Positions 1 to 11,289 of a stretch of DNA of 64,000 nucleotides are shown here, one piece after another. Every line of letters begins with the position of its first letter. Within the stretch, counting starts at the first letter, position 1. The notes under the pieces were generated by a model. It had not been told where the DNA came from and searched no databases. It saw nothing but the letters and a program-made list of their open reading frames with translations. Both the position numbers and the translations under genes were made by a program. The stretch comes from Lumnitzera littorea (lineage: Eukaryota > Streptophyta > Magnoliopsida > Myrtales > Combretaceae): positions 36,843,007-36,907,006 of the forward strand of contig JAMXBB010000011.1 of the NCBI GenBank assembly GCA_024138015.1, written 5' to 3'.

Positions 1-1722
1 TTGTTACTGGCTGGAATGTCACACAAGCATGTCCAGTCGCCAAAGATATTCATAAAGGAGTCATGGAAACACTTTATTGTCAACTTTAATCCTGAGATGC
101 TTGATTCATCTACAAAAAGTGATGATGCATACAAAAGATCTGGCCAGGGAAGAGCGGGAGGGAAAATATATATATATATTAGTTTCAGTCATTAACACTA
201 AGTCTATGGGATATTCTAATCGTTAACAAGCCAAAAACATAATCGTCAGCCAAAAGAAGTAAACAAAATGTCAAAAACAATATCCATATGGCATTGTGCT
301 CACCTTCCATGACCACCATTGCGTCAACAAAAAACTGACGGTACGCATCTCGTTCCCCGGTGCGAAGTAAGGACAAAAGAGAGCCAACAGTTTCAAAAAC
401 CACTCCATGTCGAGCACTGCCATAGCAAATACACAAAGGCAAAGACATGAAAAGCACGTAACAACATGCATGCATTCATTCACCAATACAAAGGTTAGGC
501 TTTCTATAAAATTGCACATCTTTGACAAATGATTCAATGCCCCTCTTCACAGAGGAAAAACATAAAAAAAAATGAAGAAAAGGTTATTCACTTATTGCCA
601 GGGAAACCAGCATAAAATATAAAGAAACTTGCTGTGACAAATCATCCAAAATCCTCTTTACCTTCATGTACATTTTCATTTTAGTCCATCAAAGTGGCTT
701 CCTGTTATGTGGCAGGCCATGTCAGTAACGTACTGTAAATTATCTGAATTTCTATATCTTCTCCCTCATGCATTATTTCAATTTAGTCCTAATTATTTCA
801 TTGAGACAGCTTCTTCTTACATGGCATGCTATATCAATAAAACTATAGAGACAATCCGTCCAAAAAATTCATATACCATCATGCACATATTCAATTTAGT
901 CCTAAATGTTCTCTTTCCCCATTGATGCAGCTTCTTGTTAAGTGGCAGGCCATGTCAGTAAAATTTAACTCGCCAGTAAGATTAACCTAGCTGCATGCTA
1001 AGAGAAAGCGTAGCATACAGTTACAGATGCTCATGGTAGGAGGATATGGTAATCAGGCATCCATGCACTAGGTAACAAACAATAATAAGAAGGCACTTTG
1101 CACTTTCCAATGTGTTTATCCTACCCTCTGAATATGTAATCAACATCATGCAAAATTGTACTTTTTTCTTCATTAAGTAAACTTAACAAGTTCCCAGAAC
1201 ACAAGGCCCTAGGTAGAAATGCTAGAGCAGAAACACAACTGAAACAAGAATTAGTAGATGGGAAGACAGAACAAGGACAGATACTAACCGAAAATGGGGC
1301 TCGGCGAAGAAAGGTAAAATGCGGGCAATAACAGGCAAAACTGCGGTGGATTTACCATGGTAAAACACACCAGGGAAGTTTCTAGCAGTGTGGGAGATGA
1401 GCTTCAAAACAGCTGTAACTTCTCTTTCATTCGCTGCAATGCAAATAAATATTTATATCATTTCTTGATGTCAAACTCATTTATACATGAGAATTAAATG
1501 AATGATCTCAAATTAACACGCACACACACTCTCTCTCTTACCAGAAGGAGAAGGGACGACGTAAGCATTGAGGAGGTTGGGGAGTACGGAACGGAATCGG
1601 ATATCTAAAGCGTCGTCGTTAGGGTTGCTACTGTTGGAAGTAGTGGGAGGTGTTGATGATGAAGCTGCAATGCGTTCGCGAAGTTCGTGAACTAAGCTCG
1701 AAAGGTTGCTACGTGTTCCCAT
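1..1722 (-). CDS. 5' part of an ARM/HEAT-repeat-like protein gene (four exons, partial)
   Basis: A real host gene read on the minus strand and running off the left edge. The start codon is at 1722-1720. Exon 1 is 1722-1542, exon 2 1433-1289, exon 3 416-304, exon 4 109-1 and onward. Every intron is GT...AG (108, 872 and 194 bp) and the codon phases join: 60 codons plus 1 base, then 1+2, 2+1 and 1+2. The spliced product is 182 codons so far, beginning MGTRSNLSSLVHELRERIAA; later pieces include LKLISHTARNFPGVFYHGK (exon 2), RHGVVFETVGSLLSLLRTG (exon 3) and LTIKCFHDSFMNIFGDW (exon 4). From memory this resembles an uncharacterised plant family of about 1,100 residues described as ARM-repeat superfamily proteins; I cannot confirm the match and give no symbol. 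The alternating helical, leucine-rich pattern fits an alpha-solenoid scaffold. No transmembrane or signal segment is seen. Function unknown. Confidence 0.8.
672..965. repeat. Three degenerate direct repeats in intron 2 of the ARM-like gene
   Basis: Three copies of a 55-75 bp unit start near 672, 779 and 890. They share a segment like TTTTAGTCC, then GCTTCTTGTTA, then GTGGCAGGCCATGTCAGTA. Copies 1 and 3 are the closest. They lie inside the 872-bp intron and do not touch the splice sites. Similar units occur in many dispersed plant repeats; origin not determined. Confidence 0.55.
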
Positions 1723-1727
1723 TCTCC

Positions 1728-1770
<43 letters not shown>

Positions 1771-1900
1771 TCCCTCCCAATTTTGAAAAGGTAGCAAGGG
1801 CTTACTCCATTTGAATTTTACACGAATATGTGCCCTTCTACGAAAAAATAATACTAAAAAGGACGCCGTCAATAAATAATTTCGCATCTTCAGTGTGAAA
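1723..1900 (-). promoter_or_regulatory. 5' leader and proximal promoter of the ARM-like gene with a (GA)n tract
   Basis: Immediately upstream of the start codon the coding strand carries a long GA dinucleotide tract (CT on the plus strand, about 1728-1771). GA/CT tracts in 5' leaders are common in plant genes and can be bound by BBR/BPC GAGA-binding proteins; that role here is inference. An in-frame reading continues upstream of the ATG without a stop for some distance, but it is driven by the GA repeat, so the ATG at 1722 followed by MGTRSN is preferred. No clear TATA box is seen. Confidence 0.5.
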
Positions 1901-2768
1901 AATGTATCACTAGTGGACTAAAGAACGTGCGCCTTTTTTTATTTTTACTCGTAGATTTCAAACAAAATTATTAAATTAACCCAAGATACAGTGTTCCCAC
2001 ATTTATAAGATACAAAACATAAAACTCTCCAATCCAATACTATCTCCAATATTAACTCTCGATGCCAAAAGTTCCAAAAACAAAACTCAACATATAGAAC
2101 AAACATCCACTTCGCATAAAAAATTATTAGAGTCAAAAATCATTCAAAACACAATACACTTACAGTAAAACCATGCAACATATTGTGACATTTAACAAAT
2201 ACTAAACTTAAATTTAAATAAAAGTATATGCACAGAATATGTACTTTATTTATATCAATACAATTATATATGATTAGTACAATATTTATCTAATCTCTCC
2301 AACACCAGGTGAGTGAGGTTGGTAGGAGGAGCCAATTTCAATTAAGTAATACCCTTGCCCAAAGAGAATTGCGAATAGCTTGAATATCGCCTTTGAGGGG
2401 CTAAAGCAATTATGAACTCTAACTAACGTTAGAACTCAAGAGTCATATAAGAGCTGAATCTGACCCTCAAGCTGGAAGCAACTTCAAATCTAATGCATAT
2501 AGAATACCTAAAGTTCATATGTCCAAGGCCTACAAATTGCCGTCCCTGTGACGGTACATCATCATTATAGTCACCTAGCTACACCCTGATCAAGTCTTGC
2601 CTCGTCGAACTTGAGCCCTACCTCTAGGTGGTGCATCAAGAGCCAGTATATTCTCAACTACAAGTGCTCCCTACTCCTCGTTGTAGTCACCGAGGTATGG
2701 TAGTTGCTCCCTTTCATGCTATGGGCAGAAGATGAGGCCATCGTGTTGCTCGACAAATTGTAGCACTC
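1901..2768. other. AT-rich intergenic stretch, no supported gene
   Basis: Upstream flank of the ARM-like gene. 1,945-2,290 is plain AT-rich DNA. 2,290-2,768 is more GC-rich and in one minus frame gives short runs such as QLPYLGDYN between stops, perhaps decayed coding sequence of the retroelement whose LTR starts at 2,769. I could not assign a family. Confidence 0.4.
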
Positions 2769-3977
2769 TGATACGAGGCAAGTGCATCTATCAAGTTTAA
2801 TATAGCGGATGTGAATCCGAGTCGATCCCTTAGAGATTTTGAGTATTAATATTAACCTTAGCTTTATTATCTAACCGGAAAATTGTGATGAATTGAATGA
2901 ATTAAAAATACTAAAATTAACAACTAAACTAATTATGAGACTTAATTAAGCAAATTAGAAAGCAATAAACTACGAACGACTTCAAGAAATTAATAACGTA
3001 TTTAGGAATTATTTCCCCTAGTGTTTAACATGTGACCACTTAAAATATATTCAATTTAGTTTCTATTATTCTTTACCGGAGGGATTCACAATTAAAGTTA
3101 ATACCTTTCTCAAGCATATTAACCTTAATCCTAAATTATTTACCGGAATCTCTTCACTTAGTAATATAACTTAGAATTGCATTAATGTATAATGAATTCC
3201 TACACAAACAATCAATTTTCCGGAAGAAACATGTATCTTATCTCTAAGTATACATATAATTCTTTCCAATTATGCTAAAATCTAATTACACATGCAATTT
3301 CTCAATCAACATGCATAATATCATATATTGATACTCTAGAATTATCAATCCACAATTAAACAACATAATTGAATCGAGAAAAGATAGAAACTTTATTGAG
3401 ATTATAATTCAATCCAAGGGTTACATGAAACCCTAGGTTCCATAATCCTAAATACTCAAATTCTAAGCTATCATAACGAATCTAAAAACGAGTTCCATCA
3501 AAAACATGAAATAAAACATGGAAAACCCCTTTAATTGATGAACAATCTCTCTAATCTTAAAGTCGATGTTGTTCTTGCCTCTTGATTGATGTTCTCCTCA
3601 AGTCTCCTCTCTTCTCTTGTGTCTCTCCGTTTCTGTAATGTCTCTTCTTTTTTGAAACCCTAAGATATCCTTTTATATATGTATTACACGGATTCTATTT
3701 TCGTCACCAGATACGCCCTGGGACATGGCCGTGTTTCCAGGTCGTGTAACTTTCTGCACTAAGGTAAAATTTTTTGCATAACTTCAAAACTTCTTCGTTT
3801 GAACTCGGAATTGAGTGAAACTTGATTCCTTTTCTTCGTTTTCGATCCTAGAATGCGTTCAAACCTTGAAATCAAAATTTTACTCAATTAAGTATCAATT
3901 TCTTTAAAGAAAACCAAAAATGTAAGGGAAATACTATAAAATCACCATATGAAATATGTTTAAATTCAGAGTTATCA
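2769..3977 (-). mobile_element. R-family LTR, copy 1 (minus orientation)
   Basis: This 1,209-bp block is about 85% identical by eye to 56,514-57,754 and the two copies start and stop at the same points. On the minus strand it runs TGATAACTC...GTATCA, that is TG...CA ends with a 5-bp TGATA/TATCA inverted terminus. Just outside its 5' end (minus strand) is a segment reading GAGGACAAGCAAATGCTCAA then AGTATGGGGAAATT, the kind of purine-ending sequence that precedes the 3' LTR in many plant Ty3/gypsy elements. I therefore read this as the 3' LTR of a minus-strand element whose internal 3' region is 3,978 to about 5,290. Inside is an imperfect palindromic stretch near 3,715-3,750 (GGGACATGGCCGTGT) also present in copy 2. 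Confidence 0.7.
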
Positions 3978-5294
3978 AATTTCCCCATACTTGAGCATTT
4001 GCTTGTCCTCAAGCAAATAAATTAAAACAAAACTTTCGGGACAAGAAACGCTAAACAAAATTTATCACTATTTAGGAAACTTGTGAACGAATACACTTGA
4101 CCCAAAGAAAGGTAAGAAAATCATTCTCAACTAACTTACAATAATAAAGTCAACCCATTCCATCTGACCATATTCAAATGCTCCAACAATACTTAATACT
4201 AGAATTCACTAGTTAATTTATGAAAATCAAAATTTACCCAAGTCATTTAACCAAGGACTCTTAAACTAAAAATTAGATTTAACATCTCGCCAACCGAGAA
4301 AGAGTCATAAAAATTTTATCTATTTGACTAAAATGTATACAATTCTCTTTTCCATCTCACCAAGCATCATAATCTAAAACAAACACATTTTACATCCACT
4401 CTTCCTCTGATCATCCCCCTAATTCATGCTTTTGTTGAGAGGTCTTTTGAATTTACCTTATTTAAGCACAATTGTGTTAATAGAGGAAAAGAATCTCGCT
4501 CTTCTGACGGACCAAGACCGATCCATACCAACTTATTTCTTATATTGATAGCGGGAAAGAACCTTGCTCTTCTGACGGACCAAGGCCGATCCATATTAAT
4601 TTTTTCATTAGAATTGGCATTAGGACTCAATCTCGCTCTTCTGACGAACCAAGACGAATCCTTACCAATTTTTCTATTCATACACTTGTTATTACTTTTG
4701 ACCTCCAATCATTATGATTTTTCAAGGGTTTCTCAAAAGAAGAATTTCATTTGTTTGTTTGATAAAAATTATAGGACTCTTAAAAATTTCTAAGAGAAAG
4801 GTATACACAAAAGTAAATTTAAAAATAACCATGACTAACTCTCAACTAGTGATATTACTCCAATCTCAAGTTTTAAAATCCTAAGCTAAATAACTCGTAA
4901 CATTGCCTTCCAAAAATTTGACTAATCAATTCTAGTAAAGTATAATAAGATCAATAATAATCAAGATGTCATAGTTGATTTGGCTTAATACTAATTAATC
5001 ACCTATTGCAAGTTAACTTAAAAAATAATTGGGTCAAATATGAATAATTGGTCTCCTAAACAGTAATAAATTCATATATATCTCTTCCCCACACTTAATA
5101 ATGTACATTGTCCCCAATGTACAACGAAAAATCAAAGCAGCAAGAAAAAGCAGCACAGGGAAAAAGGAAAAATATGTAATGAAAAGAAACTAATACTTCC
5201 CTGCCAGTCGAAAAGAAGTGCAAAATGAAGAAGCAGTATCATTATATATAACGGAGTTCACAAGTCTTGATCAATAAAAGATAACACAAAAAAA
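3978..5294 (-). mobile_element. 3' internal region of the R-family retroelement (minus), non-coding
   Basis: Adjoins the R LTR at its PPT side. It contains a second phrase of the same kind at about 5,088-5,125 (minus strand: TTGTACATTGGGGACAATGT then AAGTGTGGGG), typical of the 3' ends of plant Ty3/gypsy internal regions, and the triple repeat at 4,490-4,675. No open frame with a recognisable domain is present. The right edge is where T1 LTR homology begins. Confidence 0.45.
4490..4675. repeat. Three tandem units of about 66 bp
   Basis: The core CTCGCTCTTCTGACGGACCA then AGACCGATCC recurs at about 4,494, 4,563 and 4,631 with AT-rich spacers. Copies 1 and 2 are nearly identical over 30 bp; copy 3 differs at a few positions. 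The core is far richer in GC than its surroundings, so it is probably conserved element sequence that was duplicated. Confidence 0.7.
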
Positions 5295-6114
5295 ATTTAA
5301 AAGATAAAATAAAATAAAATAAAAAATAAAAATAAAAATAAAATAAAAGTAAAAATAAATAAGTAAATAAGTTAAGGAACAAAGATTTTTTTTAACACTT
5401 AGAAAAATCAAGTTTTCAAAAATAATAAAAAAAATAAGCAAACCCTTTACAATTTAGGGCATTTTATAATTTTTCAAAAATAAATAAAAATCTAATTTAG
5501 GACCTTCCTTTTTAGAAATTTCCTTAAATAAATTAAATGGAGTAAAATGTAAACTCAATTGTTTTTTCAAATTAAAATAAAACCAACTCACTAAAGTTTT
5601 ACAAAAAGAACTATGTACGTTTAATCCCGAATAGTAGGTATGTAGGTACCTATGGGGTAATGGTAAAAAAATAAAAAAAAAAACATAATTTTTCTTTTTT
5701 AGTTTAGATTACTTCATTTATCCAATCGGAGTAACGAATAATTGAGTTCTATTTCACATATTTGAAAAGTGATTTTTAAGGTTAAAATTAAAGTTGAAAA
5801 GATAATGGTACCTATAAGGATTTAAAATTCCTAACCTTTAGATTTAGATCTCTAGCTTTAAGAATAATTTTTTAAAATTGGTTTAATTAATAGACCAATA
5901 GCTAAGTTATAACCAATCTACCCAATTGGTTATAACTTAACTTTTTTTCTTGACCCCATTCGGGTGGCGACTCCAAAGTGATTTCAAAATATAAAAAGAA
6001 TTTTTTTTTTTAAACCTTAGTCGAGTGTCAATGTTAAACGGGTAGGGTTTAGTACTGATTGGTTTAAAGAAGACTTTATTTTAAAAATCGGGAGGTGAAA
6101 AATTGAGGTCAACA
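5295..6114 (+). mobile_element. T1 5' LTR fragment
   Basis: Collinear with 14,450-15,249: shared landmarks are the AATAAAATAAAA tract, CAATTTAGGGCATTTTA, TTTAGGACCTTCC, ACCTATGGGG, GTGGCGACTCCAAAGTGAT and the terminal TCAACA (TTGACA in the 3' copy). The first about 1.85 kb, including U3 and the TATA box, is missing and is replaced by R-element sequence, so this LTR could not have driven transcription after the truncation. Confidence 0.7.
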
Positions 6115-6117
6115 ACT

Positions 6118-6136
6118 TGGCGACTCTATCGGGGAT
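6118..6136 (+). other. T1 primer-binding site (tRNA-Arg type)
   Basis: TGGCGACTCTATCGGGGAT starts 3 bp after the LTR end. Its first nine bases and overall pattern match the TGGCGACTC...GGGGA primer-binding site of Tat/Ogre elements, complementary to the 3' end of tRNA-Arg. Two or three mismatches fit decay. Confidence 0.75.
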
Positions 6137-7079
6137 GTCAAGAGAGTTAACCATTTGACTTTCCAAAATTAAAATTAATCCCTAAAAATCACCTTAGTGT
6201 AATTTATTTACTTATTCATTCTTTATTTGTATCATAATTGTACTAATGTCTTTGCTAGTTTAGTTTGATGGATTTAACTATTTAGGGGGGAGAGGAGATT
6301 TATTTCTCGTACAAAAAATGCATGATAGATATAGTCAAACCTAGTTCATCTTATGACCTTAAGATGAGGAGCCATTGTGTAAGTTCCAGGCGTAGTGAGG
6401 CAACTACTATTCGGGGCTGATTAGGCTATCCTACTTAAACTTCGTTGTGACCAAGGAACTGTTTTTAGAAATGTGTGAGGTTACAGAGTTTAAGGACCTC
6501 TAGAACCTATCCTTCTTGCGTACATTCTTCAAGGTTTGGCAAATAGCTAATAAGGTGATGTTGTTATAAAAAAAAAAACAAATAAACAAACCTGAAGCTT
6601 CTTTCCCTATTTTTCTCCTTGAATTCACTTTTAGTTTCTATTATTAACTTCATGTCTATATTATTATCTTGCATATCACACACATTAGGATATGGGGGGT
6701 CATTTGTTGTAGGGTAGATGCGGTCAAACCTAAGCCATCTTAGGACCCTAGGAGAGGGGCCATTGTATAGGCTTCTAATGCTGTTGTGTAACCACCACTC
6801 GAGGTTGATTAGGCTACCTCGCTTAAGCTTGATGTAACCAATGAAAGTGTTCTTTAACAAGTGAGGTCACACAGCTTAAGGACCTTTTTAGAATCTACTC
6901 TAATTGCATTCATGAACATTTTTCCTAAAATTGGCAAATTGACACAATGTGATAAAACTAAAAACAAATCTGTGAAGTTTCCTAATCTTTTCCCTACAAA
7001 CATCTTCTTCATATAAATACCGATGTACTCCCTGTGTAAATAAGATAGGTCTAATGTAATTTTCTTTTCATCATTTTTG
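6137..7079 (+). repeat. T1 leader with a 388-bp-spaced direct duplication
   Basis: Two copies start at about 6,333 and 6,721 (GTCAAACCTA then CATCTTA), continue through GAGGGGCCATTGT, GATTAGGCTA and CTTAA...GATGTAACCA, and end near 6,555 and 6,945. Divergence is high (near 75% by eye). A related stretch occurs once on the minus strand in the T3 leader (34,440-34,570), confirming it as element leader rather than host DNA. Confidence 0.6.
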
Positions 7080-9190
7080 TAGAAAATGGTTAGATCCTCT
7101 CTTACATAGGCTCTTTTCAAAGAAGTCCATGTCCATGAGCCTTTAGAGCCCAAGGGGATACATGAAAGACGATTTCAGTTTTTCAATCCAAACTACCAAA
7201 AATTCATTGAAGACAAGATTAAGCCCATCCTCTCTTTACTTAAAGTCTAGACCAATGTTACCATGGTACGGGCTTTGGTCTACTTCTAGGACCCTTAGAA
7301 TCAATATTTTTACTTTAGCCCATGTTGATTGAGCCCAACCGTTGAAGAATACTCCTATCTATTAGGAGTCCCCTCTGTTGGAAATAGAAAATATGTCCCA
7401 AATATCACGATTAGTCCCATAAAAATTTTAAAAAAGCTCTTAGGCCTTTATGAATCTGAACTATGTAGAATATGGGCAAATCCCCATAGGAGAATTGTTA
7501 AGTTGGATAATCTTTTTACTTGGTTCACAACCCCATCCGGCTACGACTAGAAACTCTTTTATGGCAGTATTGAAGATTGGCAGCAATATAGGATCAACGC
7601 TTATATCTTGTCAACATTTAGAACTATTTTGTTTCTTGATAGGATATTTCATATTCATCATAGGATTATAGAGCTTATGACCCAATTTTTAGAAGGGCAA
7701 TCTTATGTCCTAACACTATTAGCAGCACAAGCTAGGTCGCTTAATTGTCTACAGGAAGAGAAGAATGGAGAATTAAAGATTAATATGGCCTTACTTATGA
7801 TTTGGTTTATTAACCATACTTGGAGCCTTAAACTTGATTTCCTTCATAGACAAAGCGTCTAGAAGATGAATCCCATTGATGTGTTCACTGCTATCATTGA
7901 ACTCCCCAAAGGTATTGCTACCTATTACTGGGTCAGAGCTTTCCAGAAGTTCTATAATAAAGATATCTCCCAAGTTACCAGATGGATTAAGGAAATTGAG
8001 TTGAAGAAAAGAAATAAGATTGAAGAGGAGCCTAGACTTCACAAGATAAAGAGGATCTAGACTTTAGGGATTGTTTATAATAAATTTTTGAATTATGTAA
8101 GGGAAACTTCAAAGATGCAATAAAAATCTTTTTCTTGCCACATCGTAGTTAGTTTACCAACTCTCTTCTTTGCGTCCGCATCATCCTTATATTGCATTTT
8201 GCCTATATGTATTCGTTAGTTTCTGTTTAGTTGTATCCTTAAGTTTCTAAGTCCTTTTCCTTATACCTTCTACTTTAACCCTTTCCAATCTCTTCTCCTA
8301 TACATCCTTAGGATCTTTTTTCTTGTAAGTTTGTGAAATATTTAGGCCCTTGATCCCTTATGATTGTTTTCTACTCCTTTCTCACAACTTGTAAATAAGT
8401 TTTATCCTTATATTCCTTTTTTCCTTTTCTCTTTCTTTAAAAAGAGAGATTTTGTTTAAAAAAAGAAAGAAAAGAAAAGAAAAATTGCGAACTGGTAAAG
8501 AATTCTTCCAATTAGGCTCACATGGTTGATCATAGGCTCGCCTCCTTAGAAAGGATGGTGTATCAGATGGTCCAACTATAGCAGGTCTAGTTCTTAATGA
8601 TCACTACTCTCCAAATATCCCAAGATTCAAACCTAAATAGGAGACTTTCAAATCTGGAAGAAAAGGTAGCCACGCTATAAAAGAACATTACAAATCTAGA
8701 AATGGCAATAGGCCCCATACTTAGAAGATTTCAACACCTACCGTTCAGTACTGATCAAATGTTAGTAAGCCCAAATGATGAAGGAGACCCAACAAGAAAA
8801 AAGCCAAGGATGAGTGAGAAAAAAACAAGCCCAAGGAACTCAGAGGAGACAATTCACTCTATTAAAGATCTTAATTGCCTAAATCTTTTATCATTTGAAA
8901 GTAGTAAGGATTATAGCTTATGAAGCCCCTAATCTAAATTACAAATCACGTAGCTTTGACCCAGCAGCATGATGTGACTATCATATGGGTTAGAAAGGGT
9001 ACTCTACTGAAAAATGCTGGAGATTGAAGAACAAGATTCAAGACTTGATCAATGCAAAAGTCATCCAACTAGAGCTACAACAAGTCAGTCCTTCTTCAAG
9101 TCATGGGGATAGTCTAATTAAGTTGCCTAGAGCTCCATTTCTTTTGAGCTTACCAATGCCTTTTGATAAGCTCATGGGTTGTTTCAAGTA
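7080..9190 (+). pseudogene. Relic gag/ORF1 of T1
   Basis: Several frames with stops join into a recognisable polyprotein start. 7,150-7,550 gives NPNYQKFIEDKIKPILSLL, then SPTVEEYSYLLGVP, resembling the N-terminal DUF7745/plant-mobile-domain-like segment found in plant Tat/Ogre-type proteins. 7,608-8,060 continues with FYNKDISQVTRWIKEIE. 8,520-8,920 is a coiled-coil-like part (LEEKVATL, LEMAIGPILRRF) and a basic Ser/Lys-rich stretch. 8,970-9,190 holds a zinc-knuckle-like C-YH-G-C motif, CDYHMG-KGYSTEKCWRLK, followed by NKIQDLINAKVIQLE; one TAG interrupts the motif. The same motif order occurs in T3 on the minus strand. No active protein is expected. Domain names are from family knowledge, not a search. 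Confidence 0.65.
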
Positions 9191-10879
9191 ATTGGATGCT
9201 TGTTAAGATAGGGGCAAAGAAAGTTGTTTTCAATAAAGTTTGTAATAGCTAAAATAATACAATTGCCTTTTCAATTGAATGATTGCAATGTTATTAGAGC
9301 AAGTAAATTCCTCCTTAAGAAATCAGTAACTCACTTTTAAAAAGTTTAGAATGAAAAAAGGCAAACTATTTTCCACACATTAACCTAAAACACTTTGAGA
9401 GTTGAGTGACATAATGGTGAGGATAATTTGGACCCATTCCTTAAAAGAGATCCACTTTGAATGTAATATGCAGATTAAAATGAAATTAGGCATTCATTTT
9501 TAAATTCTAAACACGATCATCTCTTATTCACCTTATTAGCCCCATTTGAAGAATTTTCAAATTTAAACCCTATTAAAAACCACCCTACAATGGGGTAATT
9601 CGAAGGATAGGGTCATTTAAGAGGAAAGAAAGATAAAATTGGTTTACGTTTACTTAAGTAACGTTAAATTCAAAAGTAACTTTTATTTTGGATAAGTTAT
9701 TTTTCTTTTGAAATGAAGAAAAGCCATATCTTTTTTAAACACCTTAAGCTTATACTTATCTCACCCGAGTTCATACAATAAGAAATCTATGAATTTAAGG
9801 CCCTGAATCGCTTAAGAGACAAAAACTTGGCAATGGAGACTTGGGGCCAAAAGAAAAAGAAACAACAACAAGAGAATAGTGAGGCAAAGTAACAACCAAA
9901 AAAAGAAAAAGGCTTGGAAAATTGGGCCTAAGTGTAAGTCAAAAGCCATATCATATCCCAATAGGGGTAGTTAAATCAAAAGTCAAAGGCCAAATAGCTC
10001 TAAAGACGTAAGGCTCTAAATCACAGTTTGAGCTCAGAAACCCAAATGCTTTATTATGCTTAATCACACCAAGCCTTCCCACCCACAATACCACCCTTAC
10101 AAAATAAAAGCTCTTCTAATCCTAAAAGGTGATTTCTCTTTAATAAAAGTTGTTTTTTGAAATTGGGGCAAATATATTTCTAATTTTTTCTAAGGTTCTC
10201 AACTTGTAAACCTAGGATTAATATTTCGTTCAAAATAAGCTTCTTCATTAGTCCCCTTTAAAACCTTTTAACCAAAAGCCTAAATTCAAATTGAAAAAAA
10301 AAAAAAAACCTAATGGATTGATCAAGGTGTATCACATGCAAAATGGACTATAATTTTGGGGACTGTAGTTAAGAGTGTATTCTAGGTTGAGAGTTTGCAA
10401 GGAAGTCCTCTTTGACGAAATTAGTCATGAGTTACTTTTTTCTTAAAAAATAAGGGCGTTTGAAATCACAAGGCCCTACCAAGTGGCTTAGCATCTAGGC
10501 TAGGGGGAACATAAGAGGTCCTATGTGATTATTAAGGAAGGATTCTTTACCTATTAGCAAAATAAAAAAAAAGAGAGAGAGAGAGAGAAGAAAGAAAAAA
10601 AAAGAGGGTAATAAAAAAAAAGAGAAAAATAAAAAGAGAGAGAAAGTATCTTTATTCCAAGTCAATGTTAGCCCATGTAGCCAAGTTTTCAATCCATTTT
10701 AAAAAGTTGACCACAATAGTTAGGGTCATTCTTATTCTTCCTAAGGAAATCATTCCCAATATCTTTCTTTTCACCAAAGGGTTTTATTTGTAAATATTTT
10801 CGGGTAGTGTTTTGGACAAGTTTAATCCTAGCCAGCTCTCAAATGGGTTATCCTACCTTTTACCCATTTAACTCTCTTC
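9191..10879 (+). mobile_element. T1 internal non-coding region after gag
   Basis: No open frame over 70 codons with recognisable content. 9,290-9,620 matches T3 sequence read on the minus strand at 28,224-28,300 and 24,440-24,720 (shared AAGTTTAGAATGAAAA, ATTAGGCATTCATTTT and AACCACCCTA then ATGGGG), so it is part of the family. 10,560-10,650 is an A/G-only tract. Reverse transcriptase motifs were looked for and not found. Confidence 0.55.
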
Positions 10880-11285
10880 AAGGTCTTCAGCTAACCCATA
10901 GGGCACTTTTATTCACTAAGTTCTTTTAACAAGCCCGTAAGACGCTTCTTTTTTCAAAAGTCTTTTAGTGAGCCCATAGGCAAGCCTGTCGAGCCCCTTT
11001 GTTCACCAAGTTTCTCTTAGCGAGCCCGAAGAGCACTTCTCTTCATCAGCTTCTTTTAGCTAGCCTATAAAGCACTCACCTTCTACATTTAAGTGTTTAG
11101 CCAACCTTTGAAGATGTGATCTTAACTCAGTCTCTTTTCTAAATTCTTTTAGTAAAGCCCATTTATGTTCACCGAATTCTCTTAAGCGAGCTTATAGGGC
11201 ACTTCCCTTCACCAAGTTTCTCTTAGCAAACCCATAGGGCACTTCTCTTCATCAATTCCTTTTGGCAAGTCCATAGGGCATAACA
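10880..11285 (+). repeat. T1 minisatellite block 1, about nine short irregular units
   Basis: Units built on AGCCCATAGGGCACTTCTCT and then TCACCAAGTTTCTCTT recur at irregular 39-60 bp spacing (for example near 10,896, 10,935, 10,972, 11,020, 11,063, 11,190, 11,230 and 11,269). Degenerate, plus-strand collinear with the element, immediately upstream of block 2. Confidence 0.65.
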
Positions 11286-11289
11286 TGAA

